Of a stretch of DNA of 64,000 nucleotides, positions 11,642 through 22,700 are shown one piece after another. Each line of letters opens with the position of its first letter. Positions within the stretch are counted from its first letter, which is position 1. The notes below the pieces were generated by a model, which saw nothing but the letters and a program-made list of their open reading frames with translations, had not been told where the DNA came from and searched no databases. Origin of the DNA: Cyclina sinensis (lineage: Eukaryota > Mollusca > Bivalvia > Venerida > Veneridae); NCBI GenBank assembly GCA_012932295.1, contig JAAONU010000001.1:28868550-28932549 (forward strand). Reading direction: 5' to 3'. A program made the position numbers and the translations under genes.

Positions 11642-12490
11642 GTTTTTTGATTGTTTCTTGATTAAACGTAAAATATAACCCGAAAAAGAAACTACTTTGT
11701 GAGTGTTTTAGTATTGTTGAGGAAAACTAGCCTTATGCTGTTGTACGAGGCTAATTTCCTTTATTGTATTGAATAAATCCACGTTCACTGATCGTCACCG
11801 CGGAGAACGTTCGCTGACGTTAAGTCATGTGACGGGCTTACGGTTACCGTCTATAGAAAGTGATCCGTCACCTTTATCGCTCAGGTGCGCGTTGTCAAAA
11901 AAAGACATTAATTAGATGCTATTGTGTTTTGAATGCTAACTAACAGTCAATTATCCTTTTGATATATATGTGTAACGTGATTGTTTATGTATCATTTTAT
12001 GTACATGCGAAAAATCCTGGCAGTTTTAAATCTGTAGCCTTGTAAGACGTATCTTCTAGTTACTTATTAGCTAGTGAAATCACTAAAAATTACTGGTTTA
12101 GCACCCGCTTTATGAACGCTCCTACAGGAAAATGTAGCGTAAGTAACGATAAAACAGCCCTTCATATGTGCCACCATCTTCATCATCATCATGGTCATCA
12201 CTTTAATCAATGATTAATTAACTGTTTTTTGGTTGGTTTTTTTTTGGTTATTATTTGTTTTCACGTTTCACTGAAAGAAACCTAGAGCTATTTATATAAA
12301 TACTGTATATATGTGCCAAAAAAGACGGGGAAGGACAGATTTTTATATATAATGCTCTTTGCCATCAGCATGCGCAATACCGATAAATAAAATATTTAAC
12401 TGTGATCACACTTGTTAAGTAAATTACTAAATGGGCTAGGCATGGATACCTCAGTCTGTTACCATATCAAAGTTAGTTTTATTTCAGCTT
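11642..12490. other. Upstream flank of the temptin-like gene
   Basis: This 0.85 kb precedes the start codon of the minus-strand gene. On the minus strand a TATATTTTA string lies about 30-40 bp before the ATG, which may be chance. No conserved exon or repeat was recognised. Confidence 0.35.
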
Positions 12491-12494
12491 CTGA

Positions 12495-12795
12495 TTTTGA
12501 TGCTTCTCTCTCCGTCGCTCTTTTCTTCTCTGTCCTCCGCCCTCCTTCTTTTCTCATACCCTTTCTTTCTCTTCTCCCGCATTTCTTTCTTTTCCCCCGC
12601 CCCTCCTCTTCTCCTGCCCTTTCTTTCTCTTCTCCCGCACTTTCCTCCTTTTTCCCCTGCCTTTCCTCTTCTCCCGCCCCTCCTCCTCTCCCGTCTTTTT
12701 CTTCTCTTCTCCTTCCCCTCCTGTTCCCTCGCCCGCCCTTTCCTTCTCTTCTGCCGTCATTTCCTTCTTTTTACCCGCTCTTCCCTTCTCTAACC
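12495..12795. repeat. 300-bp polypyrimidine tract
   Basis: The plus strand is almost only C and T, with recurring TTCTCTTCTCCCGC and CCGCCCCTCCTC units. Purines are limited to scattered G, mostly in CCCGC or CCTGC, and a few A. The 165-residue open frame at 12412-12909 is produced by this skew and is not a gene. Confidence 0.9.
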
Positions 12796-12799
12796 CCGC

Positions 12800-14760
12800 T
12801 TTTCAACGTACAGCAGCCAAAACTGCAAAAAGGAATTCATTGTGTTAGTACAGAAGCCGTGAGCTCAGAACCTTTCTTTTGGAATAGAACGGTATTTATG
12901 TCCGTATAAATAGTACCAGTTTTATAAATATCAGAACATGTCATAAACACTTACTCGGCTATGAGCGAAGTTTACAAAATTGATGGATATGGAAACCAAA
13001 TACTATGATTTGTAGCCGTTCATTTTTAACAAGTTGTATGTTAAAAGACAAGTTTAACACGATGGAAGACAATCACAGACAAACATACATCATAGTTGAT
13101 GAAATCCAAACTTCCACGTTTCACGTTGCAACAGGATTTCCTTTACTTTTGAGCTATATTCTATTATGATTTATTTATGTGTGCTGGTATTTGATATCAG
13201 CTATGTATACAGACGCATCATTAATATTTTGTCAGTCTGTCTTTAAAGTTAGAAATCAAAACTCATTAAATGTTCTATTTTAGTGAAAAACGCACTTATG
13301 TGCCATGTGATTCGTGTTCCGTTTTAGTGCAAACGCACTTACGTGCCTTGTGCTTCGTGTTTTTTGTTTGACCCAACGATTTTATCTTGACTCATGGCTG
13401 ATGACAGCTGTTTGCTTTAATTGCCAAAATGTTTTTTTTCTTTTCATTACTTCTATTTCTGGAACTTTGCAATGTTGCATATTTTTATTGAAAGCTCTCC
13501 GAGCAATTATATTCTACATACCTAGGTTCAACATTTATGCAAATGAACATAATGCGCGATTTAAGATTATATGGTAGTAAAGTGACCCCGATCTGGTACG
13601 CCGAAATTTTCGTATGATGCCATGGTTACGCTCGGTTATATTTTCGAAAAGCACCAGTGAGTAAGTTAGCTTTACTTAAAAGATCATAGTCATTTGGTTA
13701 AAACACTGCACTGTGCAAGGTAGGTAGTTTATCTTATATTTTACGTATAAATTGAGAGTTCTGTCAATACCAGTCAAATCAAGTAAAACTTTCGACAAAG
13801 TGTACAGGGGTTCTGATTTCGGTCGGTATAGAGTGAGTACAGCGTCAGTACAAGCATTGTCATAGGTTTTAAGTTTAAAGGAAAGGTTGTGTTTTATAGT
13901 TTGGATATTAAAATGTCAGTCATGGTAATAAGAGTATTACATAGGGGTTTTATTTTTAAGTTTTCATACCTAGGTGTTAGCATGTAACTACTTACGGTTT
14001 GAAGGTATTCGGACATGCTTGATTATGTATTTTGGACAATGTTTCCAGCATAATATTTACGTTTTATTTTCATTGCTAAATGATTAGCTTATGCTTCCAA
14101 ATAAAACACGAACTATATTGAATAGACAGCTGCTGATTACTCTTTTTGTACCCAAAACAGCAAAAACAGATATTGACTAGGACTGCTCAACAAGGATATT
14201 AATCTTATTGAGTCTTTGTTCAAGATAGCTCTGAAAGTTCACAGCAAATGGTGTGAAAAGGGTATCCGAATTCCAGCGAAAGAGTGAATTATCCGCATTG
14301 CAGTCATAATACATTCTCCTCGATTTCTACACACCTTGACTGGTTACAACTTAACAAAGACAAAGACAAAAAAAGCAAAAAACAAAAAACAAAAACAAAC
14401 AAACATTGATCCAATTTTGCAATAAGGGGACAGACTCACGATAGATATGGCGCTTTATTTCTGAGAAAACACTTTTTATAGATTTTTGCACTGAGAGGGC
14501 CGAATGCTTTCGAGTATGTACGGAGTTTGCCGAAGTAGTGCCAACTATATATTAATATTAGTTGTAATTTTGTTAAGTAAGTCCCGGCCTGAAATTTTAC
14601 AACTGTGATTATGCTGCTATAAATTGTTGAATAACTAGTTACTTTCGCGTAACATTTACTTTCGTTCCAACGACAAATGTCAAGTATATGTTTATTTTAG
14701 AAATCTAAAGATCAAATGAAGCATGCAAAGATAGACCACCACGCAAACTTAGTTCGGTAT
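12800..14760. other. Gene-free stretch
   Basis: Nothing supportable was seen beyond AT-rich unique-looking DNA and a CAAAAA-rich run near 14360-14400. The short open frame at 13314-13577 has no recognisable domain. Confidence 0.45.
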
Positions 14761-14762
14761 GC

Positions 14763-14941
14763 TGGCTGATTTCTGCCATTTCGTACCGTCGTGTTGGCGG
14801 GATGGCGGGGCAAAAATACGACACGACAGAACGACAAAATGTAGAATTTGTCTTAATTGCGTACTCATTTGTCATTCTTTCGTGTTGGCGAGTTGTCGCC
14901 AACCCGCCAACACGACAGAGCGAAGTGGCAGAAATCAGCCA
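14763..14941. mobile_element. Hairpin MITE, copy 1
   Basis: The first 21 bases (TGGCTGATTTCTGCCATTTCG) mirror the last 21 with one mismatch. The inverted match continues inward through TCGTGTTGGCGGG-type sequence for about 45 bp. Total length is about 179 bp. It is CG-rich compared with its surroundings and contains ACGACAGAACGACAAA. A second copy is at about 22345-22525. Confidence 0.75.
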
Positions 14942-16260
14942 CCATATTTAGTTTTGGAACATATCATAGAGCAAACGGCAGCAACTTCTAAAGTATTAAA
15001 AGCAAGTTGAAATAATAAATTTGGACAGAAGTAAGGAATCAGTACGCAGAATGTTACGTGTAGGCAAGGTGTAAGAGAGCAAGAGTAGATCTATGAAGTT
15101 ACAGTGCACTTTTATGCATTTAACAACAAGAAATGGCACTTACACGTTAGAAGGAAACAGCGAACAAATTTTTTTTTAAATGACAAAAAAGAAAGTTTTT
15201 TTGTATTTTAAATTTCTTGTAATATTAATGACTATGCTTAAAAAATAACTTACTGACAAAAAATAAGTCAAATAATTACATTATAAATTGATTTTTTCCC
15301 TTTCAAAGTGCTATACCGTAACGCGACGGTATAACTCTATATCGTATAAGATTTAAAGTAAATATCTGTAATATCGCATACGGCGATGGTGGTGACAGTA
15401 AAAGCGTCGGAAATATTTTGTTAACATGAGGGTCCAGAGTTCCAATCAGGCTGGAGCGAAAATATTTTTTTTATTCTATTTTGACTTTTATAATCAGTTT
15501 AGAAGTAAAATATTATGTTGTTATAATCTCACGGCATCTAAATATATAATTTATGAAAAAACAATTTATGTCAAATCTGGAGTACAGCCTCTTTAAGGAA
15601 AAATGAGAATTGATATTTATGATAAAGAGCTTGTAGACTAAAATGTGAAAGTTGGCGTGTTATGAAGCGTCATTGTCTGTGATTGTCCTAAACAAGCAAA
15701 TACTGTAAATGTTTTTTTTTACCTTGCATATCATATGATATTTACATGCATGCACCTGAATGTAAAATGTGCAACTCGTGCATGCATGTCACGAGCAGCG
15801 AAGTTAATTCTGATTAATTACGTGAGACATCAATAAAAAAGCATGTGACAGACTTGCATGTTTTTGTTTTGCGAAAGAAATTTTTTAGTTGGACAAAATT
15901 TATCTTTGAAACTTATGGATAGATTTTGATATATTGTTTTTATCACATGACAAATGTTGTTTGTAATGCAATATAACCATTACATATTATTTATTACAAA
16001 CGGCTAACAAAACATTACGCATTTACTTTTTGATTCAAAATAATTATCTTTATTGTCATTTTTTTTTTAATTTGATATCATATAGATGTCCTATCAAAGA
16101 AACGTCTACTGTTTTCAGTATTTCTGACATATTTTGACATTTCATTTGGAACTATTTTTCTTGGCGGATGTTATGGGACAGCTTTTTTACGCTATATTTC
16201 AAATAAATATTACTACGGTAAGTCCAATTTATGGTTGTTTTGGTCATGTGATGAAATGAA
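14942..16260. other. Gene-free stretch
   Basis: No gene was seen. A degenerate tRNA-like B-box phrase, CCAGAGTTCCAATCAGG, lies near 15431-15447 and may mark an old SINE. The rest is AT-rich with T runs. Confidence 0.4.
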
Positions 16261-16264
16261 TCAG

Positions 16265-16730
16265 ACACTCGCAAAAAGTCGAACTGCGAACTGGCAACTA
16301 GTCTGTAGTTCGCAGTTCAAACTGCAAACTGCGAACATGTTTGCATTTCACAATTTGAATCGAGAACTGGCAACTAATCTTCATTTGAACGGCTAATTGG
16401 GAACGAGAAGTTGTTTGTATTTCGTTATTCAGTTAGGAAACTCATGTTAGGTTTGCAGTTCGCAAAATTTTCTGCAGTTCGCAACTTGAATTGCGAACTG
16501 CAAATTGTTAACTGGTTTGCAGTTCACAATTCGAACTGGCAACTAGTCTGCAGTTCGCAATACGAATCATGAACTAAGAAATTGCAACTAGTCTCTATTC
16601 AAACAGCATATAGAAAACTGGGAAGTAGTCGACAGTTCACAATTCGCTATTCGAATAGCAAACTGGTCACTGGTTTGCACTTATACAGTTCGCAATTCTA
16701 ATCGCGAACTGCGAACTGCAAGCCAACTTT
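16265..16730. repeat. Inverted minisatellite of GCGAACTG units
   Basis: Short units GCAGTTCGCA and TGCGAACTGC alternate in both orientations with spacers such as CAACTAGTCTG. About twenty such half-units occur in 460 bp, so the strand can fold into many alternative hairpins. No open frame of note. Confidence 0.8.
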
Positions 16731-16861
16731 ACGGATATGCTTAATAACATTTTTCTGAACTCGTTGAATAAAAGTTATATGAAATGAAAACTTATGTCAG
16801 ATAATATATATCTGGAAAGAGGACCGAGAACAACTACTGGATTATTTAAGTAAACTTTTGG

Positions 16862-17040
16862 AGAAGCAGTGGTCGATAAGTAAGTGCGCCGTACTAGCAC
16901 TCTAGAGTGTTCTGGTTCAAATCCCGCAATGTGTGAGAGTATTTAGTGATTTCGGCATTGCACACTTTGGATGCGAGTACTGGTTTGAACTCAAGAAGCA
17001 CTCATCGAAAGGGATTTGATATGACTTTGCTTCCCGATCG
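16862..17040 (+). mobile_element. tRNA-derived SINE, same family as 11240
   Basis: The head AGCAGTGGTCGATAAGTAAG and B-box-like CTGGTTCAAATCCC are followed by TTTCGGCATTGCACACTTTG and GCGAGTACTGGTTTGAACTC. The head and the GCGAGTACT phrase are shared with the copy in temptin-like intron 1. Ends are approximate. Confidence 0.65.
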
Positions 17041-19670
17041 AAATAAATAGGCTATTACAGAATACCTTTTGTCTGCGACAAAAAAAAAAATACTAGCCAT
17101 ATTTTTTTTCTTTTCGACCTACTCATAACTAGTTAGCTTTATAGAATAGTAAGTAACACGAATTTTATCCTATTAGCCAGTGAATCAGTTATAAGGTGGT
17201 AACGCATTTTTTTCTTGTTACCCAATTAGCAAAATGATATACGAACATTCCCCCACCCCAACGAACACACCCAGGACATTTGCCCCTCCCCGCGGAGCCC
17301 CACCCATCCCCAGTCTTTAAATGTATCAATGGACATTTGACCCCCGGAAGAAACATACTAGTGGACATTTGTCCCACAGTAGAAATATTCCGGGTTAGTG
17401 ACTGGGGTGATCTCTATCGAGAAGGTATTCTGGTCATGCGAATGAATTTTTTTCTCATGATTGCTTTTTCCCAGGAATGGGCAAACGTAACATTTTCAGG
17501 AGCTAACAGAATGAGATTTGTACTTGATGTTACAATGAAATACTGTAGGATTTGATTTAGTTTTGTGTAACCATTAAGGTCAAAAAGAAGGATTTTACGC
17601 GGCCTGATAATATATATATATGGTCGCTTTGACAAAAAGACGTGAACACAATCGCAGGTGAATGACGAGACAGACAAATACTTTGTATAATGATGACAAA
17701 ATATAAAAATAGTGATGAGTAATGTAAAAACTGCATGTTTTATTAAAAATTGTCATGAATGTGGTTGAAGTTATGGCGATAAAGTCATGTACTGGTCCAA
17801 ATCGTCATGGTGAGATTTCACGTACAAAAATAGACCCAAACAAGCATTTTACTTTGAACTTCGAATTGTGAAAAGTCAAACATATAAATAGTCAGGACAA
17901 ATTATTTAAACAAAGAATCGCACTTGATGAAATGTTTGCATCTCGACAGTATTTGAACGAAGATTTACGTTACCTGTTAGTTATTGCATGTATGTTCTAG
18001 GGTTCAGTAACAAGGAACCACTTTTCTTGCGGTTGTACGCTATGGTACACCAGTAAACGTCTATCAAAATGTCGATCAGTTAGTTTTCACCAATTGTGCT
18101 TTTATCTTAATTTGTTGATTATACTTTTGTTTTATTTCCGTCATATTAGCTTTTAATTCATAAAACACGCACGCACGCACGCATGCACACAAACACACAT
18201 CTATAAGGATCCTTTTCTGATGCGAACATCAGCAATTTGAAGGTTAAAAAAGGTAACCATAGATAAAATGATAAAGATATTATGACCTGTTATTAGGACC
18301 ACTATGTGATTGACCTTTTTTTTTAGCTGAATTTCAGTGTATAAATCCCACAATTTTCATATGGATCTGTTTAGAATTGAATATTTCATCAAAACGTTAT
18401 TTAGAACGAAGCAACTGCAGCACTTAATAAAAGATTGCTTATAATATTATCATCTTGTTTGAAGTTCACTCGAGGATGGCATGTAAAATAAACAAAAGGG
18501 TCATGATGGCCCTATAGCGCTTAGCTGTGTCCAACTGCGAAGAAAGATAAAAGCCAAGTAATTCATCAAATAAAAAAAGAAAAAGAATTTAACAAGTGGC
18601 ATTATAATCATCAAACACCTAAAATGCTTATTTTAGGTCTTTGTAATTGTTAAAATATTTAGTTAGTTTAGTTTGTTTAATAGAAGCTCGGCAACATTGC
18701 TGCCTTTGGCCATTTTACAAAAGGAAAGAAATAATTATGGCAAGGGCTTAAATGTACAACACATTGAGGTATCAATGTACAACCCATAAACATTCAAATA
18801 TCAGAAATCAGAGTTATACAAAACAGTATGCCATAATGTGTTATCACAACATTAAACAAATAATCAAGAAACAGCCAAAGCATCGAGGGTATGTGCACGC
18901 ATGTCAAGTGCTTCTTTTAGAAACTTGGAGACTTTCAACAAAGCTGAGTTATTGTGTGTCCTCAATGACGTAAATTTAATTAATGCAGGTCATGAAATAT
19001 ATTCAATTACTTATATATGATCTGTGTATATGTAGAACGACATAATAAGAAATGATATTCAGAGTCTTCTACATGGTGAAAATAGTTTATACAAAGGAGT
19101 TTCCGTAACTGTACCAGTATATCTACCAGTTTCACACTCTAATGTGTGTGAAAATAATCTAAAAGATGAAAAAACTCTACGTACTTTATCATTTTCCATT
19201 ACATCTAGAGACTTTTCAAACCAAAATGAGTTAAAAAATTTTCGTGTTGTTAATTGTAGCTGACCAATCCTGCATAAATATTATTTCGTATACGTTGTTA
19301 AAACTTGGATAATAGATAAAATTTTATCAAAGTTCTGAACAATATATGAAAATCTACACTATCAGTCAAAGACTTAATTACGCTAGCGCAATTTTTTTAT
19401 TACCAATGTTGCATTGCTCCATATAAATATCGTGAATAGGTTTATCAGATCTTTGTTTTATTTCAGTCAGAATTTACAGCTCTTTCTTTACAAATTATAG
19501 ACTACGGAATCTGCATAATTTACCATACACTTCATAGCTGGATGACTATCTATTTATTTGAGTTTATTTATCGTCGGAACCGGTTGCCCGTATGACCAAC
19601 ACCCCGTGCAGAGGTTAGTTATATTAGGTATATTTAGGGAATAGTGCAAAATACAGAAAGCATCCCGTTC
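17041..19670. other. Gene-free stretch with small repeat remnants
   Basis: Contains a CACG/CACA microsatellite near 18165-18200. At 18495-18530 there is a reverse-oriented terminus of the AGCTCACC-type repeat (GGGTCATGATGGCCCT). No exon was supported. The short open frames at 17189-17377, 17280-17555 and 18752-18973 have no recognisable domains. Confidence 0.45.
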
Positions 19671-19679
19671 ACCCCAACT

Positions 19680-21125
19680 TCTTGGAGATTATAGGCTCCA
19701 AAACCTATGCACCATAAAGCAATATAGGAACAACCATGGTATCAAACAATTGAAATACCGTATTAATGTTGAGTTTTACTCTCTCAAATATGGTAAGCCT
19801 TCAGACTGTAAGAAAAGGTTTTCATTATTGGAAAAATTTACACCTAAATAAGTGAAATTATCAACAAATTCAACGATTTCACCATTTTATATATATAGCA
19901 TCAAAGTGTACTTGTTTTTTTCTTTTCAAATATACAAATTTTGGTTTTCCTATTACCCTGTTACCCTATTTAACAGAATATTAGAATGTGTTATCAACAT
20001 GTGATTGTAAACTCTGTGGATCTGTCGTGAACGATAGTATATCGTCTGCAAAGAAGAGCAAATATCTGGATCATACATGAATATCTTTTACAGTTAAAAC
20101 ATTTAAATTCACTGATATACGAAGTCATTTACATAAGGCAAAAATAGCATGGGATATAATGGTTCGCCCTATTTTAAGCCATGAGTGACATCGAAAAATG
20201 GACAAATCAATATTATAACCTAATTTCACACATAACCTTACATCATTATAATTTATTACATTGACTTGATCATATTTATCATTTTGCACCTAATACCAGA
20301 TTCAACCACTTTAGTCCACAGGGCATCTCTGTTTACATGTCGAAAGCCTTTTCATATTCCATAAAAACACACCATAATTTATAACAGTTTGTATACTAGA
20401 ATGAAGTATGGCATCAGTAATAGAACGACTATCTCTAGTTGGGGTAAACGGGATGCTTTCAGTATTTTGCACTATCTCCCACAACGTAATACAAAGTTTT
20501 GGCAAAATAACTACGCCTAGATAAAAACAAGAATTTATGAATGATTAGCATCAAACTTATGCTTACAATTCATAAACTGCAGTTTGGCAGCACGACATAA
20601 ATCATTAAACCAAGGCGTTTTTTTGATCCTCCGGCGAGGTTTCGTAGAAACAGTTCTATCAAAATTTTCAAACGATACATCATAATTTACATCTGACAAA
20701 CATTCTATACACTTATTAACATCATATTCACTGGATACCAATGGTTTATAATACGTTGAATGTAATCCTAGACTCAAGTGATTCATTGAACTTGATGGAT
20801 ATTTACAAATCCCATGTTATTTTGTCTGTAGTAGAACAACATACTTTACTGGTACTACCGAAAGAATATGTCAAGGCAAAAAATAAATGACAGTGGTCAA
20901 AAAAATCCTTTATGTAAAGCACACACGTACTTGAAATGGATACAAAATTGTTACAGTTTGTTAATAAATAATCAGCAGTGTTTGTTACTGGCTTATTTCT
21001 GTACACAGAGTGAAAGGTACAATTCCCATGTTCAAGTCGGCCAATTGCTATATGAATGTCATTTTCTTTACAAAGTGATAAAAGTCTATTACAGAAGGCA
21101 TGTGATTTATAGAGCTGCAAGGTAG
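19680..21125 (-). mobile_element. Decayed non-LTR retrotransposon (LINE), 5'-truncated
   Basis: On the minus strand in order there are four parts. (a) 21120-20803: an endonuclease C-terminal segment, with CTFHSVYRNK, TADYLLTN and FDHCHL in place of the usual SDHCPI. (b) 20786-20535: a linker with KKTPWFNDLCRAAK. (c) 20460-19990: reverse transcriptase fragments in shifting frames, recognisable as SITDAIL, YEKAFD, NRDALW-like, QGEPLSPM-like and, at about 20058-20032, the FADD active-site string. (d) 19960-19690: a C-terminal segment with DNFTYLGVNF and PILLYG-like strings. Many stops and frameshifts make it dead. It is broken at the 5' end within the endonuclease. A roughly 40-bp segment near 20440-20490 is the reverse complement of one near 19640-19690, showing an internal inversion. 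Confidence 0.8.
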
Positions 21126-21191
21126 ATATTTGAATGGTGCATAGTTTTAGAAGGACAACTTTCTAACATTTTTATGTTACAGTACCTACCT

Positions 21192-21201
21192 GTTTTTTCA
21201 T

Positions 21202-21236
<35 letters not shown>

Positions 21237-21237
21237 T
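21192..21237. repeat. (TTTA)n microsatellite
   Basis: About ten uninterrupted TTTA units, starting just beyond the truncated 5' end of the LINE. Confidence 0.95.
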
Positions 21238-21239
21238 AT

Positions 21240-22340
21240 AGTTACATGTAGACTGGTTGCAGTCGCTTAAGTTCTTGCTTTTTATTAAGAAGTAGCAGTA
21301 ACTTTATTTACACAAGAATCTAACAGTTTTCTTGCTAAAATCTATCTTGAACACAGCTTTACAGAAAAGAACTAAGCCTTTTAATCCAGACCAAATCAGA
21401 AATACGCCTGCGATAAAACTTAACATATTATGTGTTCTAAAGAAAAGAAGAAAAAAAACACTGAAAGTCTGTTTCAAATTTTTATCGGATATACGTGTAT
21501 TCGATATTAATTTGAATTTGTAACTAAACAAGTAGTCATTCTTTTTCCACTATCTATCTGCTTTCCAGTCTTAATCCATGACAACAGTTGTAAGTTCCTC
21601 GTGACAAAACAAAAATATTTTCCTCAAAGTCAGTCGGGAATGGCCGACTGCTATTAGAGACTATCTATCAAATCGATGACTGACTAATTATGAAGTTTCA
21701 TCTTCAGAAGAAAATATGACACAGATGATTGGTTTTATTTATGAATTGAATAAACATAGAATCTTACATATATTTGATAATAATATGTCTTCTTATTTCA
21801 CTGCAGTTTCAGACTTTTTAAAAGGAAGACCTTTATCAACTGCATATAAAAAAATGATCTGCATTGTATATCAGTATCAGCTGGTACAGAACGATCTTAA
21901 AGAACTGCCTGAAAGCCATTTTTCTAAGCTTTCAGTACTTTCAAAACATTTATGCCCCTTTAACAGGACTCGAACACTGAACCGAGCGCTCAACCAAACT
22001 GCCTTGACAATAAGCAGAGTAGCAGGGCAGAGTAGCAGGGCAGCACGAGAGTTCCGGTGTGCAAAACTGTTATCAGATACATACTTTTTGTGTGTAACAG
22101 CTTAGAAATTCTTAAAATAATTCATGTGAATTTTTCTTTTGAAATTCCGTTCGAGAGAGCGAAACACATTCCTAGTGTTGGGTTGCTTCTAAGACTCCGC
22201 AATGAAATAAGGATTTTCTTAGACTTTACACTACCAAATAGGTTCACAAAAGCGAATCTACCTGGACAAAAGCGGCATATAGTAAGTTCCACCAGATATA
22301 CAAAAATAAGTTTACTTAATTGCAAAATCTTATAAGATTT
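21240..22340. other. Gene-free stretch with tRNA-like remnant
   Basis: On the minus strand at about 22020-21960 there is a tRNA-like head: TTGGTTGAGCGCTCGG followed by GTGTTCGAGTCCTGTTA. It has convincing A- and B-box character but no closing acceptor stem that I could pair, so it is probably a SINE head. The open frames at 21716-22105 and 22057-22335 have no recognisable domain. Confidence 0.45.
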
Positions 22341-22344
22341 AGGA

Positions 22345-22525
22345 CCGTAGTCTGGAACGACAGAGTAGATTTGTTGTTTTGTCGTGTCGGCACGTTGGCA
22401 CGTTTACTGCTACACACCAACACAACAGAACGACAAATGATCGCGCCAGTATGACAAATACTAGATTTGTCGTTTTGTCGCCCCGTCAACCCGACAGATC
22501 GAAATAGCAGAAATCAGCCACCATA
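22345..22525. mobile_element. Hairpin MITE, copy 2 (eroded left end)
   Basis: The right end reads CGAAATAGCAGAAATCAGCC, matching the right end of the copy at 14763-14941. The interior shares ACAACAGAACGACAAATG-like and TTGTCGTTTTGTCG strings. The left terminus is more diverged. Confidence 0.6.
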
Positions 22526-22564
22526 ACAAGATATGGCAATGCTATTTTAACAATAACTGCAAGT

Positions 22565-22700
22565 AAGTTTATTGTCTATTGATGAGTACTCTTGTCACGT
22601 TTGACCTTAAGCGGTTCAAGAGATACAGAGCGGACAAGACATTGCTAACGGACGGGCGGTCGGGCGGACAGGCGGTCAGGGGTATAAAACACTACCACCC
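22565..22700. repeat. Dispersed repeat with GGGCGGACAGGCGG tract
   Basis: Contains CTTGTCACGTTTGACCTTAAG, GCGGACAAGACATTGC and a run of CGGGCGG/CGGACAGG units, of a type I associate with bivalve genomes. A GA-rich run (GAAAGAAAGAGAGAAAG) lies further on at about 22885-22960. Confidence 0.5.

Noticed and set aside
12412..12909. 165-residue frame rich in Ser, Phe, Pro and Leu
   Set aside because: It lies on the polypyrimidine tract, which cannot easily form stop codons. No domain is visible.
21960..22020. Possible functional tRNA gene on the minus strand
   Set aside because: A- and B-box-like strings are present, but I could not pair an acceptor stem or a proper anticodon arm, so a SINE head is more likely.
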